Source: Akkermansiaceae bacterium (lineage in GTDB: Bacteria > Verrucomicrobiota > Verrucomicrobiia > Verrucomicrobiales > Akkermansiaceae). From it: DNA of 64,000 bases. This document shows positions 38,278-46,676 of this stretch, one piece after another. The position numbers and the translations under genes were made by a program. Location of the stretch: the NCBI GenBank assembly GCA_905182475.1, contig CAJJBR010000033.1, positions 24,943 through 88,942 of the forward strand, read 5' to 3'. How positions within the stretch are numbered: position 1 is the stretch's first letter; every line of letters starts with the position of its first letter. The notes below the pieces were generated by a model that saw only the letters and a list, made by a program, of their open reading frames with translations, did not search any database and was not told the origin of the DNA.

Positions 38278-39179
38278 AATTACTCATCTACATCGTTTTC
38301 TTAGCGGCAACATCGCCCACTTGGGAATATTCTCCCAGAGAACTTGAAGATAAGCGGCTTTTGGTGGAAGGCTGGAAGAAAATGGCGACCCAGCCCTTGC
38401 CTGAGAAAAATCTTGATGAATACATAAACAAACTTGGTTTAGCCGTCTGGGCTGCTTCCAGTTCAAAAGCAAATAAAGGAACCGAACGGAATGAAGCTTA
38501 TTGGTTGCTCAGGGAACGCCTGCTTTCCATCCCCGGCCACGCTGAATATTACCGGGATCGGATCAACCGTATGCGTTCGAAGGTTGACAAGTATAGGGCT
38601 GAGCATGGGTCGCCGCATGGCAAGTATGATGGTGCGGGAGGAGGGCTAAGCCTTCTGGGAAGAGAGCAGAGGTCTGGATTCCGGATATTAGAGAATCTCC
38701 CGAGCGTTGAAACCGTGCGCGTTCTCGGCGAGTTTCTGTCGGATGACCGTGGAGCGGGGATTCCGCTGCTCGAGCAAATAAATACCGGGGAAACTTCGAA
38801 TGACGTGCTTGCTATGACTGCCATTTCACAGCTTGGCATCGCGAACGCCCCAACTCCAGCTATCCGGGTTTCAGAGGACATGGATCGTAAACTGGAGGGA
38901 TGGAAGCATTGGTATGCGGAAGTGAAGGAGGGTCGCCGTACCTTCCGTTTCATTGGCGATCCGGTGGATTATGACCTGCGTGGTCCTTCGAAAAGGGGCG
39001 CGCTGGAGCCGAACAGGACGAGGAGCGGCAAACGGGCGGCAGGAGATGACGGTGCGGAGGACAGGGATGAGTCAGCCGGGGAGGGAGGGGTTTCCCCGCC
39101 AGTCATAGGAGCGATCCTTGCCGGGCTATTCCTGCTGGCGGCTTTCTGGATTTACCGGAGGAAGCAACTTGCAAGATGA
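38274..39179 (+). CDS. Hypothetical protein with signal peptide and C-terminal TM
   Basis: 301 aa, start overlaps the stop of the metalloprotease ORF; C-terminal TM PPVIGAILAGLFLLAAFWIYRRKQ. Confidence 0.65.
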   Translation: MKLLIYIVFLAATSPTWEYSPRELEDKRLLVEGWKKMATQPLPEKNLDEYINKLGLAVWAASSSKANKGTERNEAYWLLRERLLSIPGHAEYYRDRINRMRSKVDKYRAEHGSPHGKYDGAGGGLSLLGREQRSGFRILENLPSVETVRVLGEFLSDDRGAGIPLLEQINTGETSNDVLAMTAISQLGIANAPTPAIRVSEDMDRKLEGWKHWYAEVKEGRRTFRFIGDPVDYDLRGPSKRGALEPNRTRSGKRAAGDDGAEDRDESAGEGGVSPPVIGAILAGLFLLAAFWIYRRKQLAR

Positions 39180-39231
39180 TGGACACGCTCCGTTTTCCGT
39201 CACCTAACACCGTTACATATTTCACGGAAAG

Positions 39232-39335
39232 GTTTTCCTCAGCGCTTCGACAATGCCGTGCCCGTGGGCGGCGGTGGTGACCAGTCCGCCGCGTGCGGCG
39301 ACCAGTTCGCGGATCGGGGCGACGGCGTTGGCGTG
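39232..39335 (-). pseudogene. C-terminal fragment paralogous to the adjacent HAD phosphatase
   Basis: Reverse frame ANAVAPIRELVAARGGLVTTAAHGHGIVEALRKTFP* vs ANAVEAIRQIITERGGLVASKNAGHGVVEALQTIFPDNV* in 39374-40177. Confidence 0.8.
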
Positions 39336-39373
39336 CCGTCCATACCATATGCAGAAGGAATGCGCAGAATTTG

Positions 39374-40177
39374 TTACACGTTATCAGGGAAAATCGTCTG
39401 AAGTGCCTCTACGACCCCGTGCCCGGCGTTTTTTGAGGCAACTAGACCGCCACGTTCCGTGATAATCTGACGGATCGCTTCCACCGCATTGGCCGGGCAG
39501 GCTGCACCGCCGGAGTGGGCTTCGGAGAGCATCTCGATATCGTTATGGCTGTCGCCCATCGCGAAAACATGCGAGGTGGGTATATCGTAAAGTCTAGCCA
39601 TCTCGGTCAAGGTGCTGCCTTTCTGGTAATCCTTGTGGCCGAAGCGCAAGTAGATGGAGTTCCGCTGCCAGCCGAGCCCGGGAACCTCTGCCATGAGTGG
39701 GGCGATGTGGGCGGCGATCCATTCCATCTCCTCTTCTGTCCGCGAAATCAGGCCGGCGGGTTCGCCTTTCATCTCGATGTATTGCGCACCGGTGTGCTCC
39801 TCTATTTCGTAGCGAACTTTCTTCAAAGTTTTCTTCGACTTTTTGAAGAGCTTTGCGATGTCTTTTTCACAGCGATCGTTCCAGTCCTTGTGGGCAAGAA
39901 AACGACCGAAGGCATTTGGAAAATAGATCTCTCGCTCACGGGCGATGACCCAGTCCGGGAGAAATGGGAAACTGCTTTCAATGAATCCTTCCATCACCTG
40001 CGGCATCGAACGCCCCGTATTGATCCCCCAAACGGCTCCCTTCGTCTCGCGCAAGCGGCGGATGGTGGTGAAGAAATCGGTGGGGACAGGAGGTTTGTCC
40101 GCAGGATCATGGAGTGTCCCATCGAAGTCGAAGGAAAGTAGCAGGGCAGGCTTCGGGCAGGCGTCCAGAGTTCTCAC
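39374..40177 (-). CDS. HAD family (Cof-type) hydrolase
   Basis: LLLSFDFDGTLHDP...WGINTGRSMPQV...GSTLTEMARLYDIPTSHVFAMGDSHNDIEMLSEA. Confidence 0.9.
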   Translation of the reverse strand: MRTLDACPKPALLLSFDFDGTLHDPADKPPVPTDFFTTIRRLRETKGAVWGINTGRSMPQVMEGFIESSFPFLPDWVIAREREIYFPNAFGRFLAHKDWNDRCEKDIAKLFKKSKKTLKKVRYEIEEHTGAQYIEMKGEPAGLISRTEEEMEWIAAHIAPLMAEVPGLGWQRNSIYLRFGHKDYQKGSTLTEMARLYDIPTSHVFAMGDSHNDIEMLSEAHSGGAACPANAVEAIRQIITERGGLVASKNAGHGVVEALQTIFPDNV

Positions 40178-40254
40178 GCGGGGAAACTACAGGGAAATGG
40201 GGATGGGGCAAGTTTGAGAAGAGGGATAGAGGGAGTTGCAGGTCGAAAGACCGA

Positions 40255-40321
40255 ACGTAGCTGCCGCGTCTCGCGGCAGGCCGTGCATGCGGCGTCTCGC
40301 CGCGAGTCTTCGACGTAGCTG
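40255..40321. repeat. REP/BIME-like pair of GC hairpins
   Basis: ctgccgcg-tct-cgcggcag (40261-40279) and gcggcg-tct-cgccgc (40289-40303), bracketed by direct acgtagctg at 40255 and 40313. Confidence 0.7.
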
Positions 40322-40369
40322 ACGAATCCTGCGCCAGCTCCCTGCGCTCAGTACCCCTAATCTCTAATC

Positions 40370-40699
40370 TCATTTCCTCAGCTCATCCCTCCATGCCTCG
40401 CGGGGTGCGTTCGCGGGGAGTGCGGGTGGATAGGGGTTGTGGTTTCTATTTTCCGCGCGTTCGCGGAGTTTGGCGAAGATTAGCATGTTGAAGAAATGCA
40501 TGAACCCGAGGACGAGGAGGACGACTCCGATCTTGGTGCTGAGCGCTTCGAAGATACCGGTGGTGCCTTCCACCATGTTGTCCAGTTTCAGGTAGAGGGT
40601 CACGAAACCGAGATTCACCAGATAGAAACCGACGAGGAGCAGATGATTCACGCTGTCGGCGAGTTCTTCGTTTTCTTTGAAACAGCTGAGTAGGATCAA
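40370..40699 (-). CDS. Small membrane protein, N-terminus uncertain
   Basis: NHLLLVGFYLVNLGFVTLYL...TKIGVVLLVLGFMHFFNMLIFAKLR; called start is a TTG. Confidence 0.55.
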   Translation of the reverse strand: MILLSCFKENEELADSVNHLLLVGFYLVNLGFVTLYLKLDNMVEGTTGIFEALSTKIGVVLLVLGFMHFFNMLIFAKLRERAENRNHNPYPPALPANAPREAWRDELRK

Positions 40700-40813
40700 T
40701 CCGGCTCGGTTGACCCTGATTTTTCTTACTGTAGCTGGTTTGAAGGGTTCGCTCTCGAAACCAGGAGGCGGGCTGTGAGATTATTGATTTGGGACGTCCG
40801 AGCCGGACCGTCC

Positions 40814-41584
40814 CTATCGTTTGAAACTCGGCCTCACCGGCACGCCGTGTTTCTCGAAATGCTCTTTCGCTTCGCCGACGGTGTGCATGCCGAAGTGGAA
40901 GATGGAGGCGGCGAGGACGGCGTCTGCTTTGCCTTTTTCCAATACCTCAACCATGTGGTCTAGGTTTCCGGCTCCGCCCGAGGCAATGACGGGGATGCCG
41001 ATGGCAGAGGAGATAGCTGCAGTGAGTTCGCAATCGTAGCCTGCCTGGGTGCCGTCGGAGTCCATGGAGGTGAGGAGGATCTCGCCTGCACCCCTGCGCC
41101 AGACTTCTTTTGCCCACTCGACTGCATCGAGGTGGACGGGAGTCCTGCCGCCGTGAGTATAGACACCCCATTTTCCGGGGGCTTCGCGTTTCGCATCGAT
41201 GGCGACGACGATGCACTGGCTGCCGAAGGCCTTCGCACCTTCATCGACGAGACCGGGATTGGTGACGGCGGAGGTGTTGATGCCTACTTTGTCGGCACCG
41301 GCGAGCAGCATGGTGCGCATGTTGTCTACGGAACGGATGCCACCGCCGACGGTGAGAGGGATAAAGCATTTTTCCGCAGTGCGGCGGACGACATCGACCA
41401 TGGTCTCGCGGGCGTCCGAGGAGGCGGTGATGTCGAGGAAGACGAGTTCGTCCGCTTCCTGCTCGTTGTAAGCGATGGCGCATTCGACGGGATCGCCCGC
41501 ATCGATGAGATCGACGAAGTTGACGCCTTTGACCACGCGTCCGTTGGTTACGTCGAGGCAGGGGATGATTCGTTTTGCGAGCAC
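40814..41584 (-). CDS. hisF: Imidazole glycerol phosphate synthase subunit HisF
   Basis: [34 protein letters not shown]...[31 protein letters not shown]...[14 protein letters not shown]. Confidence 0.96.
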   Translation of the reverse strand: MLAKRIIPCLDVTNGRVVKGVNFVDLIDAGDPVECAIAYNEQEADELVFLDITASSDARETMVDVVRRTAEKCFIPLTVGGGIRSVDNMRTMLLAGADKVGINTSAVTNPGLVDEGAKAFGSQCIVVAIDAKREAPGKWGVYTHGGRTPVHLDAVEWAKEVWRRGAGEILLTSMDSDGTQAGYDCELTAAISSAIGIPVIASGGAGNLDHMVEVLEKGKADAVLAASIFHFGMHTVGEAKEHFEKHGVPVRPSFKR

Positions 41585-41591
41585 GGAGTGA

Positions 41592-41627
41592 CTCTAAATT
41601 TCAAAACTCAAAATACAAACTTCAAAG
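41592..41627 (-). repeat. Heptameric A/T-rich array upstream of hisF
   Basis: Minus strand: CTTTGAA GTTTGTA TTTTGAG TTTTGAA ATTTAGAG (7-nt period). Confidence 0.6.
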
Positions 41628-41656
41628 AAGAGAAGATGGATTAGGAAGTTGTTTCT

Positions 41657-42292
41657 ATGAGTGGGAGCGTCTATGGATACCTTATGTCCGTTGCTGAAAA
41701 AAGATTTGTGACTGATGAGGAGTATCTCGCATGGGAGCGGGAGGCTGATTTTAAGAGCGAATATCTGCGCGGGGAGATTTACGCGATGTCCGGTGCGGGG
41801 CTGAACCACAATATCATCGCTTCGAATTTGAATCGGGCTATTGGAAATAGATTGGAAGGTCGCCCGCGCTTGGTTCTAGGTTCTGATATGAGGGTGCAGG
41901 TGGATGTTGCGGATGCCTATTTTTATCCGGATATTTCCGGTTTATGTGGGGAGTTTGAGTTCCATGACGACAGGCAGGATACCTACAAGAACCCGCAGTT
42001 CATCATCGAGATTCTCTCGGACAGCACCGAATCGTATGATAAGGGAAAGAAATTTTTCAACTATCAGATGCTTTCTAGCCTGAAGGAATATGTTTTGGTT
42101 TCCCAAAAGATGGTTGCCGTGGAGTTGTATCGAAAGGATGGTGACCGTTGGATCTACCAGCTCCTGAGAGGGGATGATGAATGCTTGGAGTTGGAATCGG
42201 TGGGTTGTGAGGTGCCAATTGAAGAAGTTTACCGGAACGTGAAATTTCCTGTCGATGACGAGGCTCCAGTGAAATCGGATGTCCCGAGATGA
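41657..42292 (+). CDS. Uma2 family endonuclease-like protein
   Basis: VTDEEYLAWEREADFKSEYLRGEIYAMSGAGLNHNIIASNL...FYPDISG...QFIIEILSDSTESYDKGKKFFNYQML. Confidence 0.92.
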   Translation: MSGSVYGYLMSVAEKRFVTDEEYLAWEREADFKSEYLRGEIYAMSGAGLNHNIIASNLNRAIGNRLEGRPRLVLGSDMRVQVDVADAYFYPDISGLCGEFEFHDDRQDTYKNPQFIIEILSDSTESYDKGKKFFNYQMLSSLKEYVLVSQKMVAVELYRKDGDRWIYQLLRGDDECLELESVGCEVPIEEVYRNVKFPVDDEAPVKSDVPR

Positions 42293-42295
42293 CAC

Positions 42296-42329
42296 AAAAA
42301 AACGGCAACCCGTAAGGGTAGCCGTTTTT
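42296..42329. terminator. Bidirectional rho-independent terminator
   Basis: aaaaacggcaaccc gtaa gggtagccgttttt between convergent Uma2 gene and rpmE2. Confidence 0.88.
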
Positions 42330-42360
42330 GAGAGGAACGGAATTTGATCCGTTCGTTGCC

Positions 42361-42636
42361 TCAGGCCTCGCTGGGCTTCGGCTTGCCGACGCGGCGAACT
42401 GCGCCAAAACGCTTTTGGAACTTGTCGATGCGGCCTTCGGTATCGACGAACTGCGCGAGTCCGGTGAAGAAGGGATGGGAATCGGAAGTGATGCCGGAGG
42501 AAATCACGGAATATTCAACACCGTCGACGGTTTCCTTTTTCTCGGAGGAAGCGGTGGATTTCGTGATGAAACGTGCGCCCGTCGTCATATCAACGAAGAT
42601 GACGGGATTGTATTTGGGATGGAGATCCTTTTTCAT
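42361..42636 (-). CDS. rpmE2: 50S ribosomal protein bL31 (type B)
   Basis: MKKDLHPKYNPVIFVDMTTGARFITKSTASSEKKETVDGVEYSVISSGITSDSHPFFTG. Confidence 0.95.
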   Translation of the reverse strand: MKKDLHPKYNPVIFVDMTTGARFITKSTASSEKKETVDGVEYSVISSGITSDSHPFFTGLAQFVDTEGRIDKFQKRFGAVRRVGKPKPSEA

Positions 42637-42725
42637 GGGAGTGGTTGGTTTGCCGCACGTACCAACGCGCGGGGCGGGGAAAATGGCGGAAACCGCTCCG
42701 GTGTCAAGTTTCTAATGGAAATCCT

Positions 42726-42968
42726 TCAATGCCAGAGCTGCGTGACGAGTTTCAGGATGGCAGGATGCATCTTGTATTTCGCATCGGCTACCTGATTGAT
42801 GGGGAGGTGGCTGTAGGTGCCGCCCTTGTGTGTGATTCCGGAAAATAGTTCCTTGGTTGCCGGAACAATCTTGTTGTCAATGAGACCTTTGAGTCCGTCA
42901 CAAACGACAAAGGGATCGTAGCCGCGCTGGATAGCGTATTCGGTTGCGCATTTTACGGCGGGATTCTA
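42726..42968 (-). pseudogene. C-terminal fragment of an unidentified protein, 5' end lost at repeat boundary
   Basis: Reverse frame *NPAVKCATEYAIQRGYDPFVVCDGLKGLIDNKIVPATKELFSGITHKGGTYSHLPINQVADAKYKMHPAILKLVTQLWH*; no start codon before the upstream stop inside the repeat. Confidence 0.5.
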
Positions 42969-43096
42969 GAGACATGGGAGAATGTAGTTTTAATGAGGAA
43001 GGCAGGAAAGCAGGAAGGGATCAGAACTGCGGAAAGGGGTGGGAAACTGGCAAAGAAATTCCTGTATTCCTGCATTCCTTATTGGATGCTCTTCAA
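42943..43096 (+). repeat. Circularly permuted copy of the interior of the 14708-14905 element
   Basis: tgcgcattttacggcgggattctagagacatgggagaatgtagttttaatgaggaaggcaggaaagcaggaagg followed by gatcagaactgcggaaaggggtgggaaactggcaaagaaattcctg...cattccttattggat. Confidence 0.85.
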
Positions 43097-44007
43097 AGTC
43101 CGCGGTATTCCGCAGCGAGGCGCTTTGCGGTGGCGATGGTGTTGCGGTGGAGTTTGGCGGTGAACTCCGGTTGGCGATTGTAGCCTCCACCATAGAGGAT
43201 TGCTACGGGGATGTGGTTTTTGATCATCGCGCGCAGGAGGACTTCGTCGCGGCGTTGGATTTCCTTGAGGGAAAGGTGCATCTGGCCGAATCGGTCGTTG
43301 CGGTGGTTGTCGGCTCCTGAGATCCAGATCACCAGATCCGGAGAGAATTTATCGAGGGCGTCGGCGAGTGTTTTGAACAGCTGCTGAAGATACATTTCCC
43401 CCTCCACGTAGCGGACAGTTTCGACATCCAGGGTGGAGGCGATTTTCTGCGTGGGATAGTTTTTCCCGACGTGGATGGAGTAGGTGAAAACCTGCGGGTC
43501 ATCGCCAAGGATGGAGGCGGTGCCATTGCCTTGATGGGCATCCGTATCGACGACCATGACCTTGATTCCCGGGCGCTTATCTTGGAGGTCACGGATGGCG
43601 ATGGCGATGTCGTTAAAGACGCAGTAGCCCTCGCCGTGCTGGCGGAAGGCGTGGTGGGTGCCGCCTGCGAGGCAAACTCCGACCCCTTCTTCCAAGGCTG
43701 CGTTGCAGGCGAGGCGTGTGGCTTCGACTTCGGTTGCGGAGCGTGAAAAGAGGCTTGAAGATGCGGGGAGGCCGAGGAGGAGTTGTTCCTTGCGGTCGAG
43801 GGCAGCGGACTGGATTTTCTCGATGTAGGAACGGTCGTGGACACGGAGAATGTGGTGGAAATCGGTGGCCTTGACCTCAGTGACCTCTTCCGGGCGGAGA
43901 ATATTTTCCTGAAGCAGCATTTCCTTGGAGACACGGAACTTGTCCATGGGAAACGGGTGACCGCTAGGTAGATCGAGTTCAAAATCCTGTGAGTAAAAGC
44001 AACGCAT
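43093..44007 (-). CDS. Histone deacetylase family protein (second)
   Basis: AGGTHHAFRQHGEGYCVFNDIAIAIRDLQ...VMVVDTDAHQGNGTASI...LVIWISGADNHRNDRFGQMHLS. Confidence 0.92.
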   Translation of the reverse strand: MRCFYSQDFELDLPSGHPFPMDKFRVSKEMLLQENILRPEEVTEVKATDFHHILRVHDRSYIEKIQSAALDRKEQLLLGLPASSSLFSRSATEVEATRLACNAALEEGVGVCLAGGTHHAFRQHGEGYCVFNDIAIAIRDLQDKRPGIKVMVVDTDAHQGNGTASILGDDPQVFTYSIHVGKNYPTQKIASTLDVETVRYVEGEMYLQQLFKTLADALDKFSPDLVIWISGADNHRNDRFGQMHLSLKEIQRRDEVLLRAMIKNHIPVAILYGGGYNRQPEFTAKLHRNTIATAKRLAAEYRGL

Positions 44008-44013
44008 GGAAGA

Positions 44014-44043
44014 AACCTTAAATTCTAAACTTTAAACTTCAAG
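44014..44043 (-). repeat. Heptameric A/T-rich array upstream of the HDAC gene
   Basis: Minus strand: TTGAAG TTTAAAG TTTAGAA TTTAAGG TTTC. Confidence 0.5.
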
Positions 44044-44117
44044 CAAGAGTCCGGGGTGATCGGACGATTGAAGGTTTCGGATGACAGGGCGGGGTAAGCC
44101 GTGCAGTTTTCGCTATT

Positions 44118-45059
44118 ATGAAACGTTTTCTCGTCGCTTCCACTTTATTGAAATCATTTACGTGCCTGCTGTTGGCTGGCGGGGGATTATTCGCACAGGA
44201 TGCGAAACATCCCGAGAAGCCCCTCCTTTGGAAGGTCGATGGGAAAGGCCTTGAAAGGCCCTCGTATCTTTTCGGGACGATCCACCTGGGTGCTGAGGAA
44301 GTGACGACCCTGCACCCGGAGGCGCGGAAGGCGTTCGAGTCCGCAGATGCAGTTTACACGGAGGTTCCGATGGATGCTGCATCGCAATTGGCCGCAGCTC
44401 CGATGATGATGCGGAAGGACGGGCAGGCGCTCAATGATGCGCTTGGGGAGGAAATTTCCGCCCGTCTCGACGAGGAACTGAAACTCATCAATCCAGCTCT
44501 TGATTCTACAGCTTTCCAGCCGCTTGCGACATGGGTTGTGGGGATGAGCCTTCCGCTTTTGCCCGATCAGTTGGCGGGCAGGAAAGCGCTGGATATTGTA
44601 CTATGGGAAGAGGCTGCCGCGGCAGGAAAGAAGACAGGTGCCATCGAGACGCTAGCCAGTCAGCTTGCGATTTTTACGGAAATGGCCGAAGAGGAACAGG
44701 TGATCATGCTTTCTGAGACGATGAGGCTTCTCAAGGAGGATAGGGAAAAAGACCGGAACTCGGTGGGGGATTTGACCGCCGCCTATGTCACTGGTGATGT
44801 CGATAAAATCGAGGCGCAGATGCAAAGGAGTATGAAGGAAATGGCGGAGAGCGAGCACAAGGATCTTGGTGAAAAATTCATGAAACGCCTCCTCGCCGAC
44901 CGGGACGTGACCATGGCGGCGACGATTGCCGAGATACTTTCGAAAGAGCCAGGCAGTGTCCATTTCTTCGCAGCAGGAGCCGGGCACTTTTCCTCGAAAA
45001 CGAGTATTCGCAGTCATCTCGAAAAAGCGGGCTATACGGTTACCAGGATTGGCGGATGA
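44118..45059 (+). CDS. TraB/GumN family protein
   Basis: KPLLWKVDGKGLERPSYLFGTIHLGAEEVTTLHPEARKAFESADAVYTEV...FFAAGAGHF. Confidence 0.9.
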   Translation: MKRFLVASTLLKSFTCLLLAGGGLFAQDAKHPEKPLLWKVDGKGLERPSYLFGTIHLGAEEVTTLHPEARKAFESADAVYTEVPMDAASQLAAAPMMMRKDGQALNDALGEEISARLDEELKLINPALDSTAFQPLATWVVGMSLPLLPDQLAGRKALDIVLWEEAAAAGKKTGAIETLASQLAIFTEMAEEEQVIMLSETMRLLKEDREKDRNSVGDLTAAYVTGDVDKIEAQMQRSMKEMAESEHKDLGEKFMKRLLADRDVTMAATIAEILSKEPGSVHFFAAGAGHFSSKTSIRSHLEKAGYTVTRIGG

Positions 45060-46207
45060 ACGTAGCAGTGGTGGGATGCGGTGCGGCGGGCGCGGCTGCG
45101 GCGGTTTTTCTGAAACGTGCGGGGCATGATGTGGTGGTATTCGAGCAAGCTCCGGAGTGCCGGGCGGTGGGTGCCGGTTTCCTCATGCAGCCGAGTGGGA
45201 TGGATGTTTTGCGTGAGCTGGGGATTTATGAAGAGGTCGTTTCCCATTCCTCAAAGGTGAAGCGCTTGCATGTGCTGGAGAAGGACGGGCGCGACCTGAT
45301 GGAGCTTCGCTACGGCGAGCTAGGCGGAGAACTTTTCGGAGCGGGATTGCACCGGCCGGTGGTCATGGGTGCATTGATTGCGTTGGTGGAGAAGGAGGGG
45401 ATAGAAATTCGCTGGGGCTGCCGGGTGAAAGATGCGCGGAAGCTGGCGGACGGTTGGGAAGTGGAGGGTGAAAGGTTCGGCCTGCTGGTGGTGGCTGACG
45501 GTGCGCGCTCTGCGATGCGGCGGGCCATTCTCGGGGACGGATACGACCGCGGGTATGGCTGGGGAGCACATTGGTTCATCGGGAAAAATAACGGGGTGTT
45601 TCCCTCCGGAGATCTCCATCAGGTGGTGGACGGGACAAGATTGCTTGCGGGATTTCTGCCGACCGGGAGGGAACGCGGCGGAAATGAAGAGCTGCTGAGC
45701 CTCTTCTGGAGCCTGCGGATCGCGGATGATGCAAAGATCCGCAGTCAGCCCTTGGAAAAATGGAAGGAAGGTATTCTCGATCTTTGTCCGCGAGCGGAGA
45801 ATCTGTTAGGCCAGATCGATAGCTGGGAGCAGGTTCTCACCGCGAGGTATGGCGATGTCCGGATGCGGAAATGGCACGGAGATAAGCTCGTCTTCCTCGG
45901 CGACGCCGGTCATGCCATGAGCCCCCAGCTTGGCCAAGGAGTGAACCTCGCGCTGGCGGATGCAAGCTGCCTAGTCGCGTGTCTTTCGGAAATGCCTTTG
46001 GAAAAAGCCCTGCCCGAATACTCCCGAAGACGCGGCCCTGTGTTGCGCTATTACCAGTTTGCTACCCGCTGGCTGACGCCCGTTTTCCAGTCGGACTACC
46101 AGTTCATCGCGCCTTTCCGCCACGCCGGCTTCCGTGTTTCTCAGCGCATTCCGTTTGCTCGCAAGCTGATGACAAGGTCGATGGCGGGGATGATGCGCGG
46201 GATCTAA
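45056..46207 (+). CDS. FAD-dependent monooxygenase/oxidoreductase
   Basis: MNVAVVGCGAAGAAAAVFLKRAGHDVVVFEQ...LVVADGARSAMRR...LVFLGDAGHAMSPQLGQGVNLALADA. Confidence 0.92.
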   Translation: MNVAVVGCGAAGAAAAVFLKRAGHDVVVFEQAPECRAVGAGFLMQPSGMDVLRELGIYEEVVSHSSKVKRLHVLEKDGRDLMELRYGELGGELFGAGLHRPVVMGALIALVEKEGIEIRWGCRVKDARKLADGWEVEGERFGLLVVADGARSAMRRAILGDGYDRGYGWGAHWFIGKNNGVFPSGDLHQVVDGTRLLAGFLPTGRERGGNEELLSLFWSLRIADDAKIRSQPLEKWKEGILDLCPRAENLLGQIDSWEQVLTARYGDVRMRKWHGDKLVFLGDAGHAMSPQLGQGVNLALADASCLVACLSEMPLEKALPEYSRRRGPVLRYYQFATRWLTPVFQSDYQFIAPFRHAGFRVSQRIPFARKLMTRSMAGMMRGI

Positions 46208-46335
46208 TGGAATTGGAGAATCCACGATTCCACCAAGTTAAGATAATTTCCCTTGCCTGATACCTTTTAATGCAAGGTAGCTGGTGAAGATTGTCACAGG
46301 GAAAGTCAGATTGGTTTGGTAATTGGACGGTGCAG

Positions 46336-46676
46336 ATGCGCAAGGGCGTGCTGGATCTGTGCATCCTGTCGGCGTTGTAGAACGGTGAGAAATACGGGTA
46401 TGCGCGGGTTAAGTCTTTGGTCGCGGTTCCTAGGGTGGGGGTTGCTGAAAGGTCGATATACCCATTGCTTTCCAGGCTGAAAAACAGGGACTGGTGACAA
46501 CACGGCTGGAGGAATCGAGTGAGGGGCCTGCGCGGAAATATTACTCCCTCACCGAGACGGGACGCGTGGAGGCGGGGAGGATGTCGGACTATTTCGGGAT
46601 GATGATGAAAGGTATGCAGTCGCTCAACGAAGGCGATTTCATGCGGGATGAGAAAACCAACGAAACGAAATTATGA
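46336..46676 (+). pseudogene. PadR family regulator, in-frame TAG and frameshift
   Basis: MRKGVLDLCILSAL*NGEKYGYARVKSLVAVPRVGVAERSIYPLLSRLK then shifted QGLVTTRLEESSEGPARKYYSLTETGRVEAGRMSDYF. Confidence 0.85.

Noticed and set aside
6546-44007. Two HDAC-family genes as a duplicated pair
   Set aside because: Both real, but the sequences are from clearly different subgroups and far apart; no sign of recent duplication
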